DNA of 18,168 bases from an uncultured beta proteobacterium (GCA_903917505.1 CAIXAY010000287.1:1-18168), one strand, 5' to 3'. Positions 6,725 to 14,581 are shown, numbered from the stretch's first letter. Program-made: numbers and translations. Notes: a model not told the origin generated them from the sequence alone.

Positions 6725-7426
6725 ATGAACGACTCAAGCCATCAGGTGCTCATCACCGGCACCAATCGCGGCATCGGCCTCGAATTCGTGAAGCAGTACG
6801 CCGACGCCGGCTGGCGCGTCCTCGCCTGCTGCCGCAAGCCGCTCAAGGCCGCCGCGCTCAACGCCCTGGCGGCAGCGTCCGCTGGCAGCGTCACGGTGCA
6901 TGCGCTCGATGTCGGCGATTTTGGCCAGATCGAGCGGCTGGCGGCAGAACTCGAAGATCAGGCCATCGACGTGCTGATCAACAGCGCCGGCTATTATCCG
7001 CGCGCTTCTTTCGGCGCGATCGACTACCCCGAATGGAACAAGGCGTTTCTGATCAACACCCTGGCCCCGATGCGCATGGTCGAGTGTTTCGTCGAACACG
7101 TCGCCGCCAGTCGCCTGCGCAAGGTCGTGACCCTCTCGAGCATCATGGGCAGCATCGCCGCCAACGACAGCGGCGGCAGCTATCTCTATCGCACCAGCAA
7201 GGCCGCGACCAACATGCTGATGAAGAATCTCGCCATCACCCTCAAAGCGCGCGACATCGCCGTGCTGACGCTGCATCCCGGCTGGGTCAAAACCGACATG
7301 GGCGGCGCCAATGCGCAGATCACGCCCGAGCAAAGCGTCGCCGGAATGCGCACCGTGATCGATGCGCTGAGCGCCGAGAACAGTGGCCGATTTCTCAGCT
7401 ACAACGGCCAGGAAAACCCCTGGTAG
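6725..7426 (+). CDS. SDR family oxidoreductase (C-factor-like)
   Basis: A 233-residue cytosolic protein with a complete classical short-chain dehydrogenase layout: TGTNRGIG at residues 11-18 (dinucleotide binding), LDVGD near 60, NSAG at about 83-86, the catalytic Ser in LSSIMGS, and the YxxxK pair in YRTSK. HPGWVKTDMGG follows the active site, as in C-factor/CsgA-like SDRs. The substrate is not predictable. The length is typical for the subfamily. A GGAG lies 9 bases upstream of the ATG. A strong inverted repeat sits just upstream (6666-6695). It is convergent with the iron permease gene, with 21 bases between the stops. Confidence 0.9.
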   Translation: MNDSSHQVLITGTNRGIGLEFVKQYADAGWRVLACCRKPLKAAALNALAAASAGSVTVHALDVGDFGQIERLAAELEDQAIDVLINSAGYYPRASFGAIDYPEWNKAFLINTLAPMRMVECFVEHVAASRLRKVVTLSSIMGSIAANDSGGSYLYRTSKAATNMLMKNLAITLKARDIAVLTLHPGWVKTDMGGANAQITPEQSVAGMRTVIDALSAENSGRFLSYNGQENPW

Positions 7427-7433
7427 CTCGAGT

Positions 7434-7468
7434 CGCGACGCTTCGCTTCAGGCATTGCAAGCGTCGCG
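7434..7468. terminator. Candidate bidirectional terminator between SDR and FTR1
   Basis: CGCGACGCTT and its exact reverse complement AAGCGTCGCG are spaced by 15 bases, immediately after the SDR stop and reaching into the last codons of the convergent permease gene. It is a plausible shared transcription stop for both genes. It lacks a clear U-tract, so confidence is moderate. Confidence 0.4.
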
Positions 7469-8305
7469 CGGAACTTTGTCGTCGGGTTTGGAAGACCACC
7501 GCGGCGCGTGGCCGAACAACCGCATCAGGGCAAAGATGGCCGCCAATGTCGCGGCATAGACGACCAGTTGAATGCCCGTGGGACGATCCGTATAGCCGAC
7601 CAGCGTATGCAGCGCCTTGCCGACCAGGCTGCCGTTCGACAGTGCGGCAGACGTGTCCCACACCACATGCGGCAACACCGTGACCAGCCCCGCCTGCTGC
7701 AGAAACACGATGGCCTGCGAGGCCATGCCGGCCGCCAGCAGCGCGATCAGCCAGCTGGTCACGGCAAACACGTGGCGCGTCGGAATCCTCAGCAAGCCAA
7801 GATACATCAGGGCGCTCGCGCAGCCGCCAAGCCCGAGCCCGATGGCACCGCCGAGGAACATCGCCAGCACCGAGTCTCCTCCCGCCAGTGCAATTCCGTA
7901 GAGGAACAGGACGATTTCGGATCCTTCCCGCAATACGGCGACGCTGACCACGATCGCCAGGGCGGCCAGCGAGCGCCGTCCGAGCGTGACATCTTCGCCG
8001 AGCGATTTCATCTCATGGGCAATCTCCCGGCCGGTGCGCGCCATCCAGACGTTGTGTCCGGTCAGCATCAATACGGCAACAGCCATCACCGACGCATTGA
8101 ACAATTCCTGTCCGGTACCGGCCAGCATATTGGCGATGAGGTCGGCGAAGGCCGCCACCAGACAGGCGCCGGCAATTCCCCCGGCAATCCCGCCCCCGAC
8201 CCAGAGGCCTCGGCGTGGTACGCCACGGGTCGCAGCGAGAACGATGCCGATCACCAATCCGGCTTCAATCACTTCGCGAAATACGATAATCAGCGTTGCG
8301 AGCAT
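7448..8305 (-). CDS. FTR1 family iron permease
   Basis: A 285-residue inner-membrane protein with about seven hydrophobic spans. It carries both REXXE motifs that define FTR1/EfeU permeases and coordinate iron: REVIEAG at residues 10-16 and REGSEIV near residue 127. Members import iron, usually as Fe(III) after oxidation on the periplasmic side by a partner protein. Here the partner is probably the cupredoxin two genes upstream, as in Bordetella FtrABCD and EfeUOB systems (known from those families, inferred for this locus). It is the last gene of a Fur-controlled minus-strand operon, starting 11 bases after the beta-barrel gene. No P19-like protein or ferredoxin-like FtrD partner is seen in the window. 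Confidence 0.92.
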   Translation of the reverse strand: MLATLIIVFREVIEAGLVIGIVLAATRGVPRRGLWVGGGIAGGIAGACLVAAFADLIANMLAGTGQELFNASVMAVAVLMLTGHNVWMARTGREIAHEMKSLGEDVTLGRRSLAALAIVVSVAVLREGSEIVLFLYGIALAGGDSVLAMFLGGAIGLGLGGCASALMYLGLLRIPTRHVFAVTSWLIALLAAGMASQAIVFLQQAGLVTVLPHVVWDTSAALSNGSLVGKALHTLVGYTDRPTGIQLVVYAATLAAIFALMRLFGHAPRWSSKPDDKVPRDACNA

Positions 8306-8316
8306 GTCATGTCGCC

Positions 8317-9096
8317 TTAGAAGTGGGTTTCATATTCGACCATCGCTCGCACGACGCCTCGCGCCGCCGCGTCGCTCGCACCGAACAGATAGGCAAACTG
8401 ATACTTGATCGCCTGACCTGGCGGCAGCGGGCGGAAGAGTTTTCCGTAAACCGCGGGGCCGATATAGTGCTCCTGCTTGTGGAAGCTTCCGAGTTGATGC
8501 CCCTGACCCAAATCGCTTTGGATCTCGATGCCGGGTTGAAAACCCGCGCTGTAGCGATAGCGCGTGTTCCAGAGAAAGACGTAGTCCGGCCCGCCGGTGT
8601 GCGCGGAATTCGCTCCGACATTCTGGCTAAAGCCGATATTGGCGGTGCTGGTGAATCTGCCGACGTCTTTCTGCAGCAGCAGCTTGACCTCCAGCGAATC
8701 CGGCTCGCCGTGCTGGGCGGCAAGGCCATAGGCGACCAGAAGCCCGGCGTCGAGCCACTTTTCCCCCGGCTCGAAAAACTGGTAGCGGGCCTCGATTTCT
8801 CGCGCTGTCAGCTGCGAAGTCCCGCCCGGATCCTTCGCCGAAACGGCGCTGACTTCCAGGGTCAGGTTCGGCGTGATTCCGGCTTCCAGCGACACTTCGT
8901 TTTCCCGCGCACCGTCCTTGTCCGGATTCCGGTCGAATGTGCGTGAGCCGTTGTATTCCAGGGATAACTCGCGATATTCGGTATTCGGCGAATAGATTTC
9001 GTCGGCGACGCTATCGGTTGCCGCACCGGCAAAGGCAAGGACTGCGCTTGCAGCAAGCGCATATGCGGGAAGGCTTCGGGTAAGGGCCAATGACAT
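8317..9096 (-). CDS. Putative outer-membrane beta-barrel protein of the iron operon
   Basis: A 259-residue protein with a signal peptide (about residues 1-32, hydrophobic [14 protein letters not shown]). The mature part shows alternating hydrophobic/polar strands such as [37 protein letters not shown] and [16 protein letters not shown]. It ends YETHF with a terminal Phe, the usual signal for outer-membrane insertion. I do not recognise a named family. It sits between the cupredoxin and FTR1 genes in the same Fur-controlled operon, so a role in iron passage across, or sensing at, the outer membrane is a reasonable inference, but no substrate evidence exists. AAGGA lies 7 bases before the ATG. 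Confidence 0.75.
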   Translation of the reverse strand: MSLALTRSLPAYALAASAVLAFAGAATDSVADEIYSPNTEYRELSLEYNGSRTFDRNPDKDGARENEVSLEAGITPNLTLEVSAVSAKDPGGTSQLTAREIEARYQFFEPGEKWLDAGLLVAYGLAAQHGEPDSLEVKLLLQKDVGRFTSTANIGFSQNVGANSAHTGGPDYVFLWNTRYRYSAGFQPGIEIQSDLGQGHQLGSFHKQEHYIGPAVYGKLFRPLPPGQAIKYQFAYLFGASDAAARGVVRAMVEYETHF

Positions 9097-9149
9097 GAAA
9101 CAGTCCTTCTTGACGGGGCGGGATTTGCGGAATGCGTTTGGCAGAAAGA

Positions 9150-9479
9150 CTACTTGGCGACGATGGTGCCGGTCGTCGTGTCGCGATGAAAATCGTCGAA
9201 GTAACCATAAGTGCCGGCGTCCAGCGGCCCGATGAAGACGACGATTTCACTGTTTGCGCCGACGACTTTCTCGCGGTTCAAATCGCTGCTCTCGAATTCG
9301 GCGGGCGTCGCATCCTGGTTTTTCACGATCAGCTTGATCCGCTGTCCTGCCGGGATGGTCAGGACTTTGGGAAAGAACTGGTTGTTCTTGAGCGTCAGAA
9401 CATAATCTTCCGCGTACGCGGCAACTGAAAACGGCAGGAAAGCGAATACCGCCAGCAAATCAATCCAAGACCTTCTCAT
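9150..9479 (-). CDS. Periplasmic cupredoxin-domain protein (FtrB-like)
   Basis: A 109-residue protein with a signal peptide (about residues 1-23, cleavage near AYA-ED) and a single cupredoxin-like beta-sandwich. The segment [15 protein letters not shown] and the C-terminal [18 protein letters not shown] are characteristic of iron-uptake cupredoxins such as Bordetella FtrB and the EfeO N-domain. The canonical type-1 copper ligand set (Cys plus two His) is missing; the only His is in DDFH, so metal binding differs from blue copper proteins. It probably oxidises or hands over iron to the FTR1 permease encoded downstream. First gene of the operon; AGGAG precedes the ATG by 9 bases. The promoter and Fur boxes lie just upstream. 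Confidence 0.85.
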   Translation of the reverse strand: MRRSWIDLLAVFAFLPFSVAAYAEDYVLTLKNNQFFPKVLTIPAGQRIKLIVKNQDATPAEFESSDLNREKVVGANSEIVVFIGPLDAGTYGYFDDFHRDTTTGTIVAK

Positions 9480-9510
9480 CGACCATTTCTCCTGTCAGGC
9501 GATTAACGCA

Positions 9511-9529
9511 ATTGCGAATGATTCGCAAT
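9511..9529. promoter_or_regulatory. Second Fur-like operator (perfect 19-bp palindrome)
   Basis: ATTGCGAATGATTCGCAAT is a perfect 9-1-9 palindrome. Its inner GCGAATGATTCGC has the spacing and central bases of a Fur box with G/C substitutions. It lies about 3-20 bases downstream of the predicted transcription start of the iron operon, where a bound repressor would block elongation or initiation. The Fur assignment is an inference from context. Confidence 0.55.
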
Positions 9530-9536
9530 GCGTAGC

Positions 9537-9556
9537 GAATGATAATCATTCTCATT
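9537..9556. promoter_or_regulatory. Fur box over the -10 of the iron operon
   Basis: GAATGATAATCATTC (9537-9551) is a 15-base palindrome (6-3-6) extended by TCATT. It closely matches the Fur consensus built from GATAAT/ATTATC repeats. It covers the -10 hexamer and part of the spacer of the minus-strand promoter, as expected for iron-dependent repression. Confidence 0.85.
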
Positions 9557-9567
9557 AAAGAAGTCAA
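9539..9567 (-). promoter_or_regulatory. Sigma-70 promoter of the cupredoxin/FTR1 operon
   Basis: On the minus strand, TTGACT (9562-9567) and TATCAT (9539-9544) are separated by exactly 17 bases. This is one of the clearest promoters in the window. The predicted start of transcription is near 9532, about 50 bases upstream of the cupredoxin ATG. Confidence 0.75.
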
Positions 9568-9757
9568 ACCTGCGGATCGACTGGTCCGCGCGCCGAGCAA
9601 ATCGCGTGCAAGTCGAATACGAGTTCCGGCTTCTTCCGGACAGGCAGCGCAACCTATGGATTCCGGCGGGCGATTGAACTGATTACCGCGTCTCCGGTTC
9701 TCAGGCTGGTATGGAGGAAAATCGCGCCAGAACGCGCCACGTCAAGCGGGGGAACAC

Positions 9758-9940
9758 ATGCTTCAGGGGATATTCGCAAAACCCTGGATATTCATTGCCT
9801 TCGTGGCAATCATCGTCCTGTTGTGGTTCGCCGCGCTGGCGCGGATCAAACGCGAGCGCCTGCTCAGGCATCGCGCCAAGGTCAATCGAAGGAACAAGCT
9901 GAGAGCGGAACGCGACCGCCGATGGAAGAACAGAGATTAG
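9758..9940 (+). CDS. Small single-span membrane protein, unknown function
   Basis: A 60-residue protein with one hydrophobic helix (about residues 10-28, IFIAFVAIIVLLWFAALA) followed by a strongly basic tail rich in Arg and Lys (residues 29-60). The positive-inside rule would place the tail in the cytosol. GGGGGA lies about 4 bases upstream of the ATG at 9758. The composition is consistent with a real gene and not a shadow frame, but no family is recognised. It is isolated, divergent from the iron operon and followed by a short GC hairpin. Confidence 0.55.
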   Translation: MLQGIFAKPWIFIAFVAIIVLLWFAALARIKRERLLRHRAKVNRRNKLRAERDRRWKNRD

Positions 9941-9941
9941 G

Positions 9942-9962
9942 CCGGGCGCAACGATCGCCCGG
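9942..9962 (+). terminator. Weak hairpin after the small membrane protein gene
   Basis: CCGGGCG and CGCCCGG are spaced by 7 bases, starting 2 bases after the stop codon. No U-tract follows, so termination is only suggested by position. Confidence 0.3.
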
Positions 9963-10155
9963 GTCGCTTGCCTGCTCTTCCGGCGCTACCCGTATCCGAG
10001 TAGCGCTGCACGGCGCTGAGCCGATAAACCACAGACTTATCCACAAGCCCTGCCGATGTATGCCAAAAGCATTTTCCTCGTCGCAGCCGGATTGCGGTCA
10101 GCTGCGGCAGCTTTCAAAGCGGGCCGGAAGGCACCCCTTTATCAACATACCGGCT

Positions 10156-10917
10156 TTACGGTAGCGTGCGATTTGCGGGTTTTCCATTTCCGCGCAAGCC
10201 GTCCAATAGATCGCGCATGTGCCGCCAATGCGAGCCTGCCCAGAATAAGCGTTGGCAGACATCGCAGGTACTGAAGCGTTGCTGGTGTTCGCGCACCGAT
10301 GGCGGCAGCCGTTCCAGAACCAGTTGCTTGTCGATGACGCGCAACGGGGCGTTGCAGCGCAGGCACAGCGTGAATGGCCGCGCCATGCTGGCCAGGTCGA
10401 GCCGCTGGAAAATCTCGCGCAGTTGTTGCCGGGGTTTCAGTTCGCGCACGTAGCAGCCGTGCGTGACTTCGCGACACTTGAGCAGGTCGCGATCGCGCGA
10501 GAGCACGATGCGCGACTCGCGCCGGGCGATGGCCACAATTTCATTGTCCTCGAAGGCGTTGTCGTAGAGCGTATCGAAGCCCGCCATGCGCAGCAGTTTG
10601 GCGAGACCGCCCATATGCGCATCGGCGACAAAGCGCAGCACGCGCAGCGGGGAGTCGCGGACACGCAACAGCGTGCTGACATCGAAGGCCTCGAATTTCG
10701 GATAGACGGCGACACGGTCGCCGTCCACAAGCAGCCGGTCGAAACCGACCGATTCGCCATTGACGAGAATCAGTTCGACTTCGGTGTGCGGAACGCCGAG
10801 CGCCTCGATCATGTGCTTGGTCGTGGCGCCGCGCGCGCAAGGCGCATCGAATTCCTGCCGGCGTCGCTGCGCTGGCAGGAAATCGTTCAGCTCTTCGTAG
10901 AAGCGGAATGTGGCCAT
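10156..10917 (-). CDS. Ub-Mut7-C protein: ubiquitin-like plus Mut7-C PIN-type RNase domain
   Basis: A 253-residue cytosolic protein with three parts. Residues 1-80 form a ThiS/MoaD-like ubiquitin fold (VELILVNGESV, DGDRVAVYPKFEAF). Residues about 92-175 are the Mut7-C PIN-like domain with acidic active-site residues (FVADAHMGGLAKLLRMAGFDT, then IVLSRDRDLL). The C-terminus carries a zinc-ribbon-like pair of CxxC motifs (CLRC near 186 and CDVC near 221) and a final Trp-His stretch (GSHWRHM). The family is predicted to be an RNase possibly linked to a ubiquitin-like modification or sulfur-carrier step. The substrate is unknown. It is monocistronic on the minus strand; the start at 10917 fits the family N-terminus, though the ribosome-binding site is distant. 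Confidence 0.87.
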   Translation of the reverse strand: MATFRFYEELNDFLPAQRRRQEFDAPCARGATTKHMIEALGVPHTEVELILVNGESVGFDRLLVDGDRVAVYPKFEAFDVSTLLRVRDSPLRVLRFVADAHMGGLAKLLRMAGFDTLYDNAFEDNEIVAIARRESRIVLSRDRDLLKCREVTHGCYVRELKPRQQLREIFQRLDLASMARPFTLCLRCNAPLRVIDKQLVLERLPPSVREHQQRFSTCDVCQRLFWAGSHWRHMRDLLDGLRGNGKPANRTLP

Positions 10918-11008
10918 CTCGGTTTCATTCCCTGTTGCGATTCGTGCAAACCTATTCTATCCGCACGTCGCATCCGAAACGCCGCGAGCTCCTATTCCAA
11001 TAGACGGG

Positions 11009-11581
11009 TCACGCGGGCCCGAGCGGTTTCGATGCGTCATAGACCAGCTCGTAGTATTGGTTGCCGTTGAACTCAAATTCCTGCATGACCTGCAGGCCAA
11101 GTTTTCGCGTGTGTGCGGCGAAGGATCGGGCGTTGATCTTGTTGATGAAGGTCACCAGAATCGCGTATCGCCCGGCCATTTTCGCCCTGGAAAAATCAAA
11201 TAGCCGTGCCAGCACCCCGCTGCCCCTGACCGACTTGTCAACGCACACCGGGCCGTATTGATAAGAATTCTCGGTGCTCAAGCGCAGGCCAAGAAACTCA
11301 AGTTCGTGAAGCCCCTTGACCATGTGCACAAAAATTGGCCACTGCAACCAGAAAGACCACGAAGCCGCCATCGCGTAGGCGACCAGCACGCCGTCCTGGC
11401 GAACGACAAACAACCCGCCCTCATCTCCTATCAGGCTGGTCAGTTGTGCCTTGGTAATGAGTGTCGTCACGAAGCCGCCCGGCCTGTCTTCTTCCTTGAC
11501 CGAAGCAATGTGGTACTTGCCTTGCAGTTCCAGCACTTCATCGATATCGGAGTAATCCGCAACACTGATCAATTCGGTCAT
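11009..11581 (-). CDS. GNAT family N-acetyltransferase
   Basis: A 190-residue protein starting MTELISVADYSD. A GNAT fold is suggested by the central strand ending in QYGPVCVDKSVRGSGVLARLFDF (about residues 118-141), which contains the R-G-x-G acetyl-CoA pyrophosphate loop. Strand AILVTFINKINARSFAAHTRKLGLQVMQEFEFNG follows, the usual N-x-x-S-xx-xxxx-LG region at the acceptor end. The acceptor is unknown. I place the start at 11581 because AAGGA lies 7 bases upstream. An alternative ATG 18 bases earlier (11599) lacks one, and the open frame reaches 11770 but the added part looks non-coding. Confidence 0.72.
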   Translation of the reverse strand: MTELISVADYSDIDEVLELQGKYHIASVKEEDRPGGFVTTLITKAQLTSLIGDEGGLFVVRQDGVLVAYAMAASWSFWLQWPIFVHMVKGLHELEFLGLRLSTENSYQYGPVCVDKSVRGSGVLARLFDFSRAKMAGRYAILVTFINKINARSFAAHTRKLGLQVMQEFEFNGNQYYELVYDASKPLGPA

Positions 11582-11869
11582 CTTCCAGTCCTTTGGCATG
11601 ACAATTCGATACCCGCGCGGCGCGTCTTGCGCGCAGATGCGAACGTAAGTGCATTGCAACCGGGCCTGAACTCTTCCTCCTGCTGGCCTAGTTGACTGCA
11701 CAATGGCATAAGAATAGAGTCTTCCGCAGGGGGATAGGCGCACTTCATCTCGCGATCCTGAGCTGCTCACCGCGGAATCGAGAGCCCGCGCCGCATATGT
11801 GTCTAGCTAATTTTACGCTGGGAAATTGTTGAACTCCGACGTTTCGCGGTTTGATTAGTGGGGCGTAAA

Positions 11870-13096
11870 ATGAACAAGAAGATTCTCGCGGCATGCCTTG
11901 CCGTCGGCGCTGCTTCTGCGCATCTCGTGCAAGCACAGACAGCATCCGGGAGCACGGCCCAGACGGTGGCCCCGGGCTGGACATCGGAAATCAACGGCGA
12001 CGTGCGCTACTACGACTGGTCCAACTCGGTCGGTGGCAAGGGCTATCAGTTTTACGTGCCGCTGGCGGCGCAACTGTCGGGCCGGCCGAACGAGGATTTG
12101 AAAACCGATTTTCTGATTCGCTCCGGCCAGATCTGGTCCGGCCAGTCGACGCCGACGACCAGCACGAAGACCTCCGGCTTCACCGATACGGCGCTCTCCG
12201 GCACGATCACTTATCTAGGATTGAATGGCATCCAGCCATTCTTCTCGATGAATATCAACGTGCCGACGAGCAATGTTACCGGGCAAACCCGATCGACGAG
12301 CAAACCCGATTCCGACGTCGTCGCCACGCCGGTGTACGGCGAAGGCTGGAACTTCGGCCCGAGCATCGGGACCAGCTTCGCCATCGACCCGTCGCTCGTT
12401 GCGACGCTGAGCGCCGGCTACATCAACCGCGGCTCCTTCGATCAGGGCATCACGTCGACGAGCGGCGCGCGTCGGCTCGACCCGGGCGACGTGACGACGA
12501 TCAACGGCGGCATCGGATACCGCGGCGATCGAGTCGTCGCTCAGGGGTCGCTCTCCTATTCGGCCGAAACGACAACCCATGCCGGCGGCCTGCCGCTTTA
12601 CCGCAGTGGCGACCGGGTCATCGCCGACCTCAAGGCCGGCTATGCCTGGAACGACAATTGGTCGTCGCGCGTCGCCGGCGGGTACTCCCATTTTGCCAAG
12701 AACGAGGTGCCGGTTCAGGCCGGCGTGCCCGCGCTGGTGCGCGAGGCCTTCAACTCAAACAGCAATGTCTCCCGCGTTTCGCTGGACACCAGCTACAGCG
12801 CGGGCAACTACACGATAGGACCGGCACTCAGCTACCTTTATCGCGACCACAACGGATACGATCCGGTCACCTACCAATTCGTTCCGGCAAAGCGGAGCTG
12901 GTCGATTGGATTGATCGGACAGGTCGCGACGAGCGACCGGATCAGCATCAGTGCGCGCGCGGAAAGAATTCGGGTTGACGAAAAATCCAATCCGGACAAG
13001 GCCGACCTGTTCAACACGATCATTCCCGGCAGCGGCATGCCGGAAAGTTCGACGGATGCGTGGGTGATATCGATAGGCGCGAGCGTTCAGTTCTAA
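11870..13096 (+). CDS. Outer-membrane beta-barrel protein, porin-like, family unknown
   Basis: A 408-residue protein with a Sec signal peptide (residues 1-23, ending VQA). The mature chain is rich in alternating strands and Asn/Ser/Thr/Tyr loops: EINGDVRYYDWSNSVG, ATLSAGYINRGSFDQG, RVIADLKAGYAWNDNWSSRVAGGYSHF, ISISARAERIRVDEKS. It ends IGASVQF with a terminal aromatic, the BAM-recognition signal. This points to a barrel of perhaps 14-18 strands in the outer membrane. No named porin or autotransporter motif is seen. The start at 11870 is chosen for GGGG about 7 bases upstream and the signal peptide; an in-frame GTG at 11858 is less likely. A small secreted protein gene follows after 44 bases. 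Confidence 0.8.
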   Translation: MNKKILAACLAVGAASAHLVQAQTASGSTAQTVAPGWTSEINGDVRYYDWSNSVGGKGYQFYVPLAAQLSGRPNEDLKTDFLIRSGQIWSGQSTPTTSTKTSGFTDTALSGTITYLGLNGIQPFFSMNINVPTSNVTGQTRSTSKPDSDVVATPVYGEGWNFGPSIGTSFAIDPSLVATLSAGYINRGSFDQGITSTSGARRLDPGDVTTINGGIGYRGDRVVAQGSLSYSAETTTHAGGLPLYRSGDRVIADLKAGYAWNDNWSSRVAGGYSHFAKNEVPVQAGVPALVREAFNSNSNVSRVSLDTSYSAGNYTIGPALSYLYRDHNGYDPVTYQFVPAKRSWSIGLIGQVATSDRISISARAERIRVDEKSNPDKADLFNTIIPGSGMPESSTDAWVISIGASVQF

Positions 13097-13140
13097 GCAT
13101 GGGCGCCGTGTCGTCCAAAGCGCGATGAAGGGATGGTGCG

Positions 13141-13467
13141 ATGAATATGCCGAAGCTTGCAGCAATGTTCTCGATCGGCGCCTTGCTGGTCCTGTCGCCG
13201 GTTACGCCGTCGTTGGCACAAACGGCATGTGCGGAAGGCCGCACGTTTGCGGGCGAGTGCGTCAATGCCAATCTGGCGCAATCGATGCGCAAGCAGGCGA
13301 TCATCTTCTCGTTGCCGAAATTTTCCTACACGGCGCCGCCGCTCTTGCCGCGCGAAGACGGCGAATACTACATCCTGCGCGACTACCACGAACTGCAAAC
13401 CTTGTTCGGCGCGGAGAACGCGATCGCTTGCCCGCCGAGCAGTCCGAGCCACCCGACGGGCTGTTAA
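13141..13467 (+). CDS. Small secreted Cys-containing protein, unknown
   Basis: A 108-residue protein with a signal peptide (about residues 1-27, hydrophobic IGALLVLSPV, ending SLAQ). The mature part has four Cys: two near its N-terminus (TACAEG, GECVNA) and two at the C-terminus (IACPPS and final GC). These could form two disulfides in the periplasm or outside. No family is recognised. The position 44 bases after the beta-barrel gene suggests one transcript, so the two may function together. It is convergent with the Cys-rich gene, 22 bases between stops. Confidence 0.65.
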   Translation: MNMPKLAAMFSIGALLVLSPVTPSLAQTACAEGRTFAGECVNANLAQSMRKQAIIFSLPKFSYTAPPLLPREDGEYYILRDYHELQTLFGAENAIACPPSSPSHPTGC

Positions 13468-13469
13468 CG

Positions 13470-13499
13470 CGACCCGGCCGTCATTCACCTCATCGGCCG
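13470..13499. terminator. Imperfect inverted repeat between convergent genes
   Basis: CGACCCGGCCG and its near reverse complement CGGCCGGTCG (one bulged base) surround a 13-base spacer between and across the two stop codons (13467 and 13490). It is a possible bidirectional terminator, without a U-tract. Confidence 0.3.
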
Positions 13500-14581
13500 G
13501 TCGGCGGCGGAACGCTCGACGTCGCGCCGGCCGGGGCCGCAGCGCCTGTGCCCGGCGGCGCACCGGCCGGGACCCTGGCGGGAGCCGCGCGGCCGAGTCC
13601 GGACGGCAGCGAACCGGGCGCGCCGAAATCAGGCATGTCGAGTTGCGGCAGGCAGGCGGTGCCGGCGGCATTTGGCGCGGTGCGCGGCGGGCACCGTATC
13701 ACCGGCTTTGCCGCCTCGCCGCTGTTCTCCGGCAGGACAGCCTGCCGCTGGATCTGCAGCGATACGCACTTGTCACCCTCGATGTGCAGCAACTGCGGGC
13801 ACTCGCACTTGGTTCCGCTCGAGTCGAGCGTAGCGCCCGCCGCGCACTGGCATGAGAAGCTGGCTTTATCGACATGCGCGCCGGCCGGACACATGCAGCC
13901 GACGGCGCCACCGACCGCCTTGATGACGCCGGCGGGACATTGGCAGGTATCGCCAACCTGCTGGGTGTTTTCCGGACATCCGCAATGCCCGGGAATTTTG
14001 TCGACCTTCTTGTCGTTCTGGTTCGCGCCCGGCACTGCGACGATCTCCGCCGGATAGTAGATCTGCCCGGTCGGACAGGTCGTGCACGAATGCTTGTCGT
14101 CGGTGTTGGCGTAGGCGTTCGGACCGCATTCCAATGGCATGCACGCCAGCGACCCGGCGGCCGATACGGTGTAGTCCGCGCAGGCTGCGCATTTGCCCGC
14201 GCTGGCGCCGGTCTGATCGTAGACGGCGTAGGTATTGTTCGGGCAGGTGTAGCAGGAGTCGGGCGTCTTGCTGCTGGTGCCGATGCCCAAATGAAACATT
14301 CCCGCCACGAATACCTGCCCCGGCGAACAGTCGGCCACGCAGGAGCCCATGCTGGTTTCCGCCGGATTCGAATAGACCACGTGCGAGCCCTTGGGACATT
14401 GCTGGCACGCGTTGTTGGTGAAGTATTCTCCCTGGCTCGCATCGCATGCCGGGACGCATTTCTCGTGCGCCGCGTCGGGCTTCGATCCCATCAGAGAGCA
14501 ATGCGTGCACCTGTGGGTCTTCGACGGGGCCGAAGGCATCCTGGTTGAAATCAAGCGGGACGAAGGCATTGTAGAGGCCAT
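13490..14581 (-). CDS. Cys-rich secreted-type protein, 5' end lost at a phage junction
   Basis: The frame carries about 29 Cys, mostly in CxxC and CxC pairs, in a repeating pattern such as NACQQCPKGSHVVYS, SCYTCPNNTYAVYD, SCTTCPTGQIYYP, TCQCPAG, GCMCPAGA, SCQCAAGA and KCECPQ. This resembles the EGF-like/GCC2-GCC3 ephrin-receptor-like repeats of extracellular proteins. The last 75 residues are Pro/Ala/Gly-rich and low in Cys. No signal peptide is present: the first about 25 codons (14581 to about 14506) overlap the phage exonuclease fragment on the other strand and look non-coding. The native start was probably lost in the rearrangement. In-frame ATGs remain at 14581 and 14491. It could be translated, but export is doubtful. 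It is convergent with the small secreted Cys protein and may belong to the same locus. Confidence 0.6.
   Translation of the reverse strand: MASTMPSSRLISTRMPSAPSKTHRCTHCSLMGSKPDAAHEKCVPACDASQGEYFTNNACQQCPKGSHVVYSNPAETSMGSCVADCSPGQVFVAGMFHLGIGTSSKTPDSCYTCPNNTYAVYDQTGASAGKCAACADYTVSAAGSLACMPLECGPNAYANTDDKHSCTTCPTGQIYYPAEIVAVPGANQNDKKVDKIPGHCGCPENTQQVGDTCQCPAGVIKAVGGAVGCMCPAGAHVDKASFSCQCAAGATLDSSGTKCECPQLLHIEGDKCVSLQIQRQAVLPENSGEAAKPVIRCPPRTAPNAAGTACLPQLDMPDFGAPGSLPSGLGRAAPARVPAGAPPGTGAAAPAGATSSVPPPTGR

Noticed and set aside
10037..10147. A perfect DnaA-box sequence TTATCCACA (10037-10045) and a near match TTATCAACA (10139-10147)
   Set aside because: Two sites 94 bases apart without an AT-rich unwinding region, dnaA/dnaN neighbours or further boxes do not support an origin.
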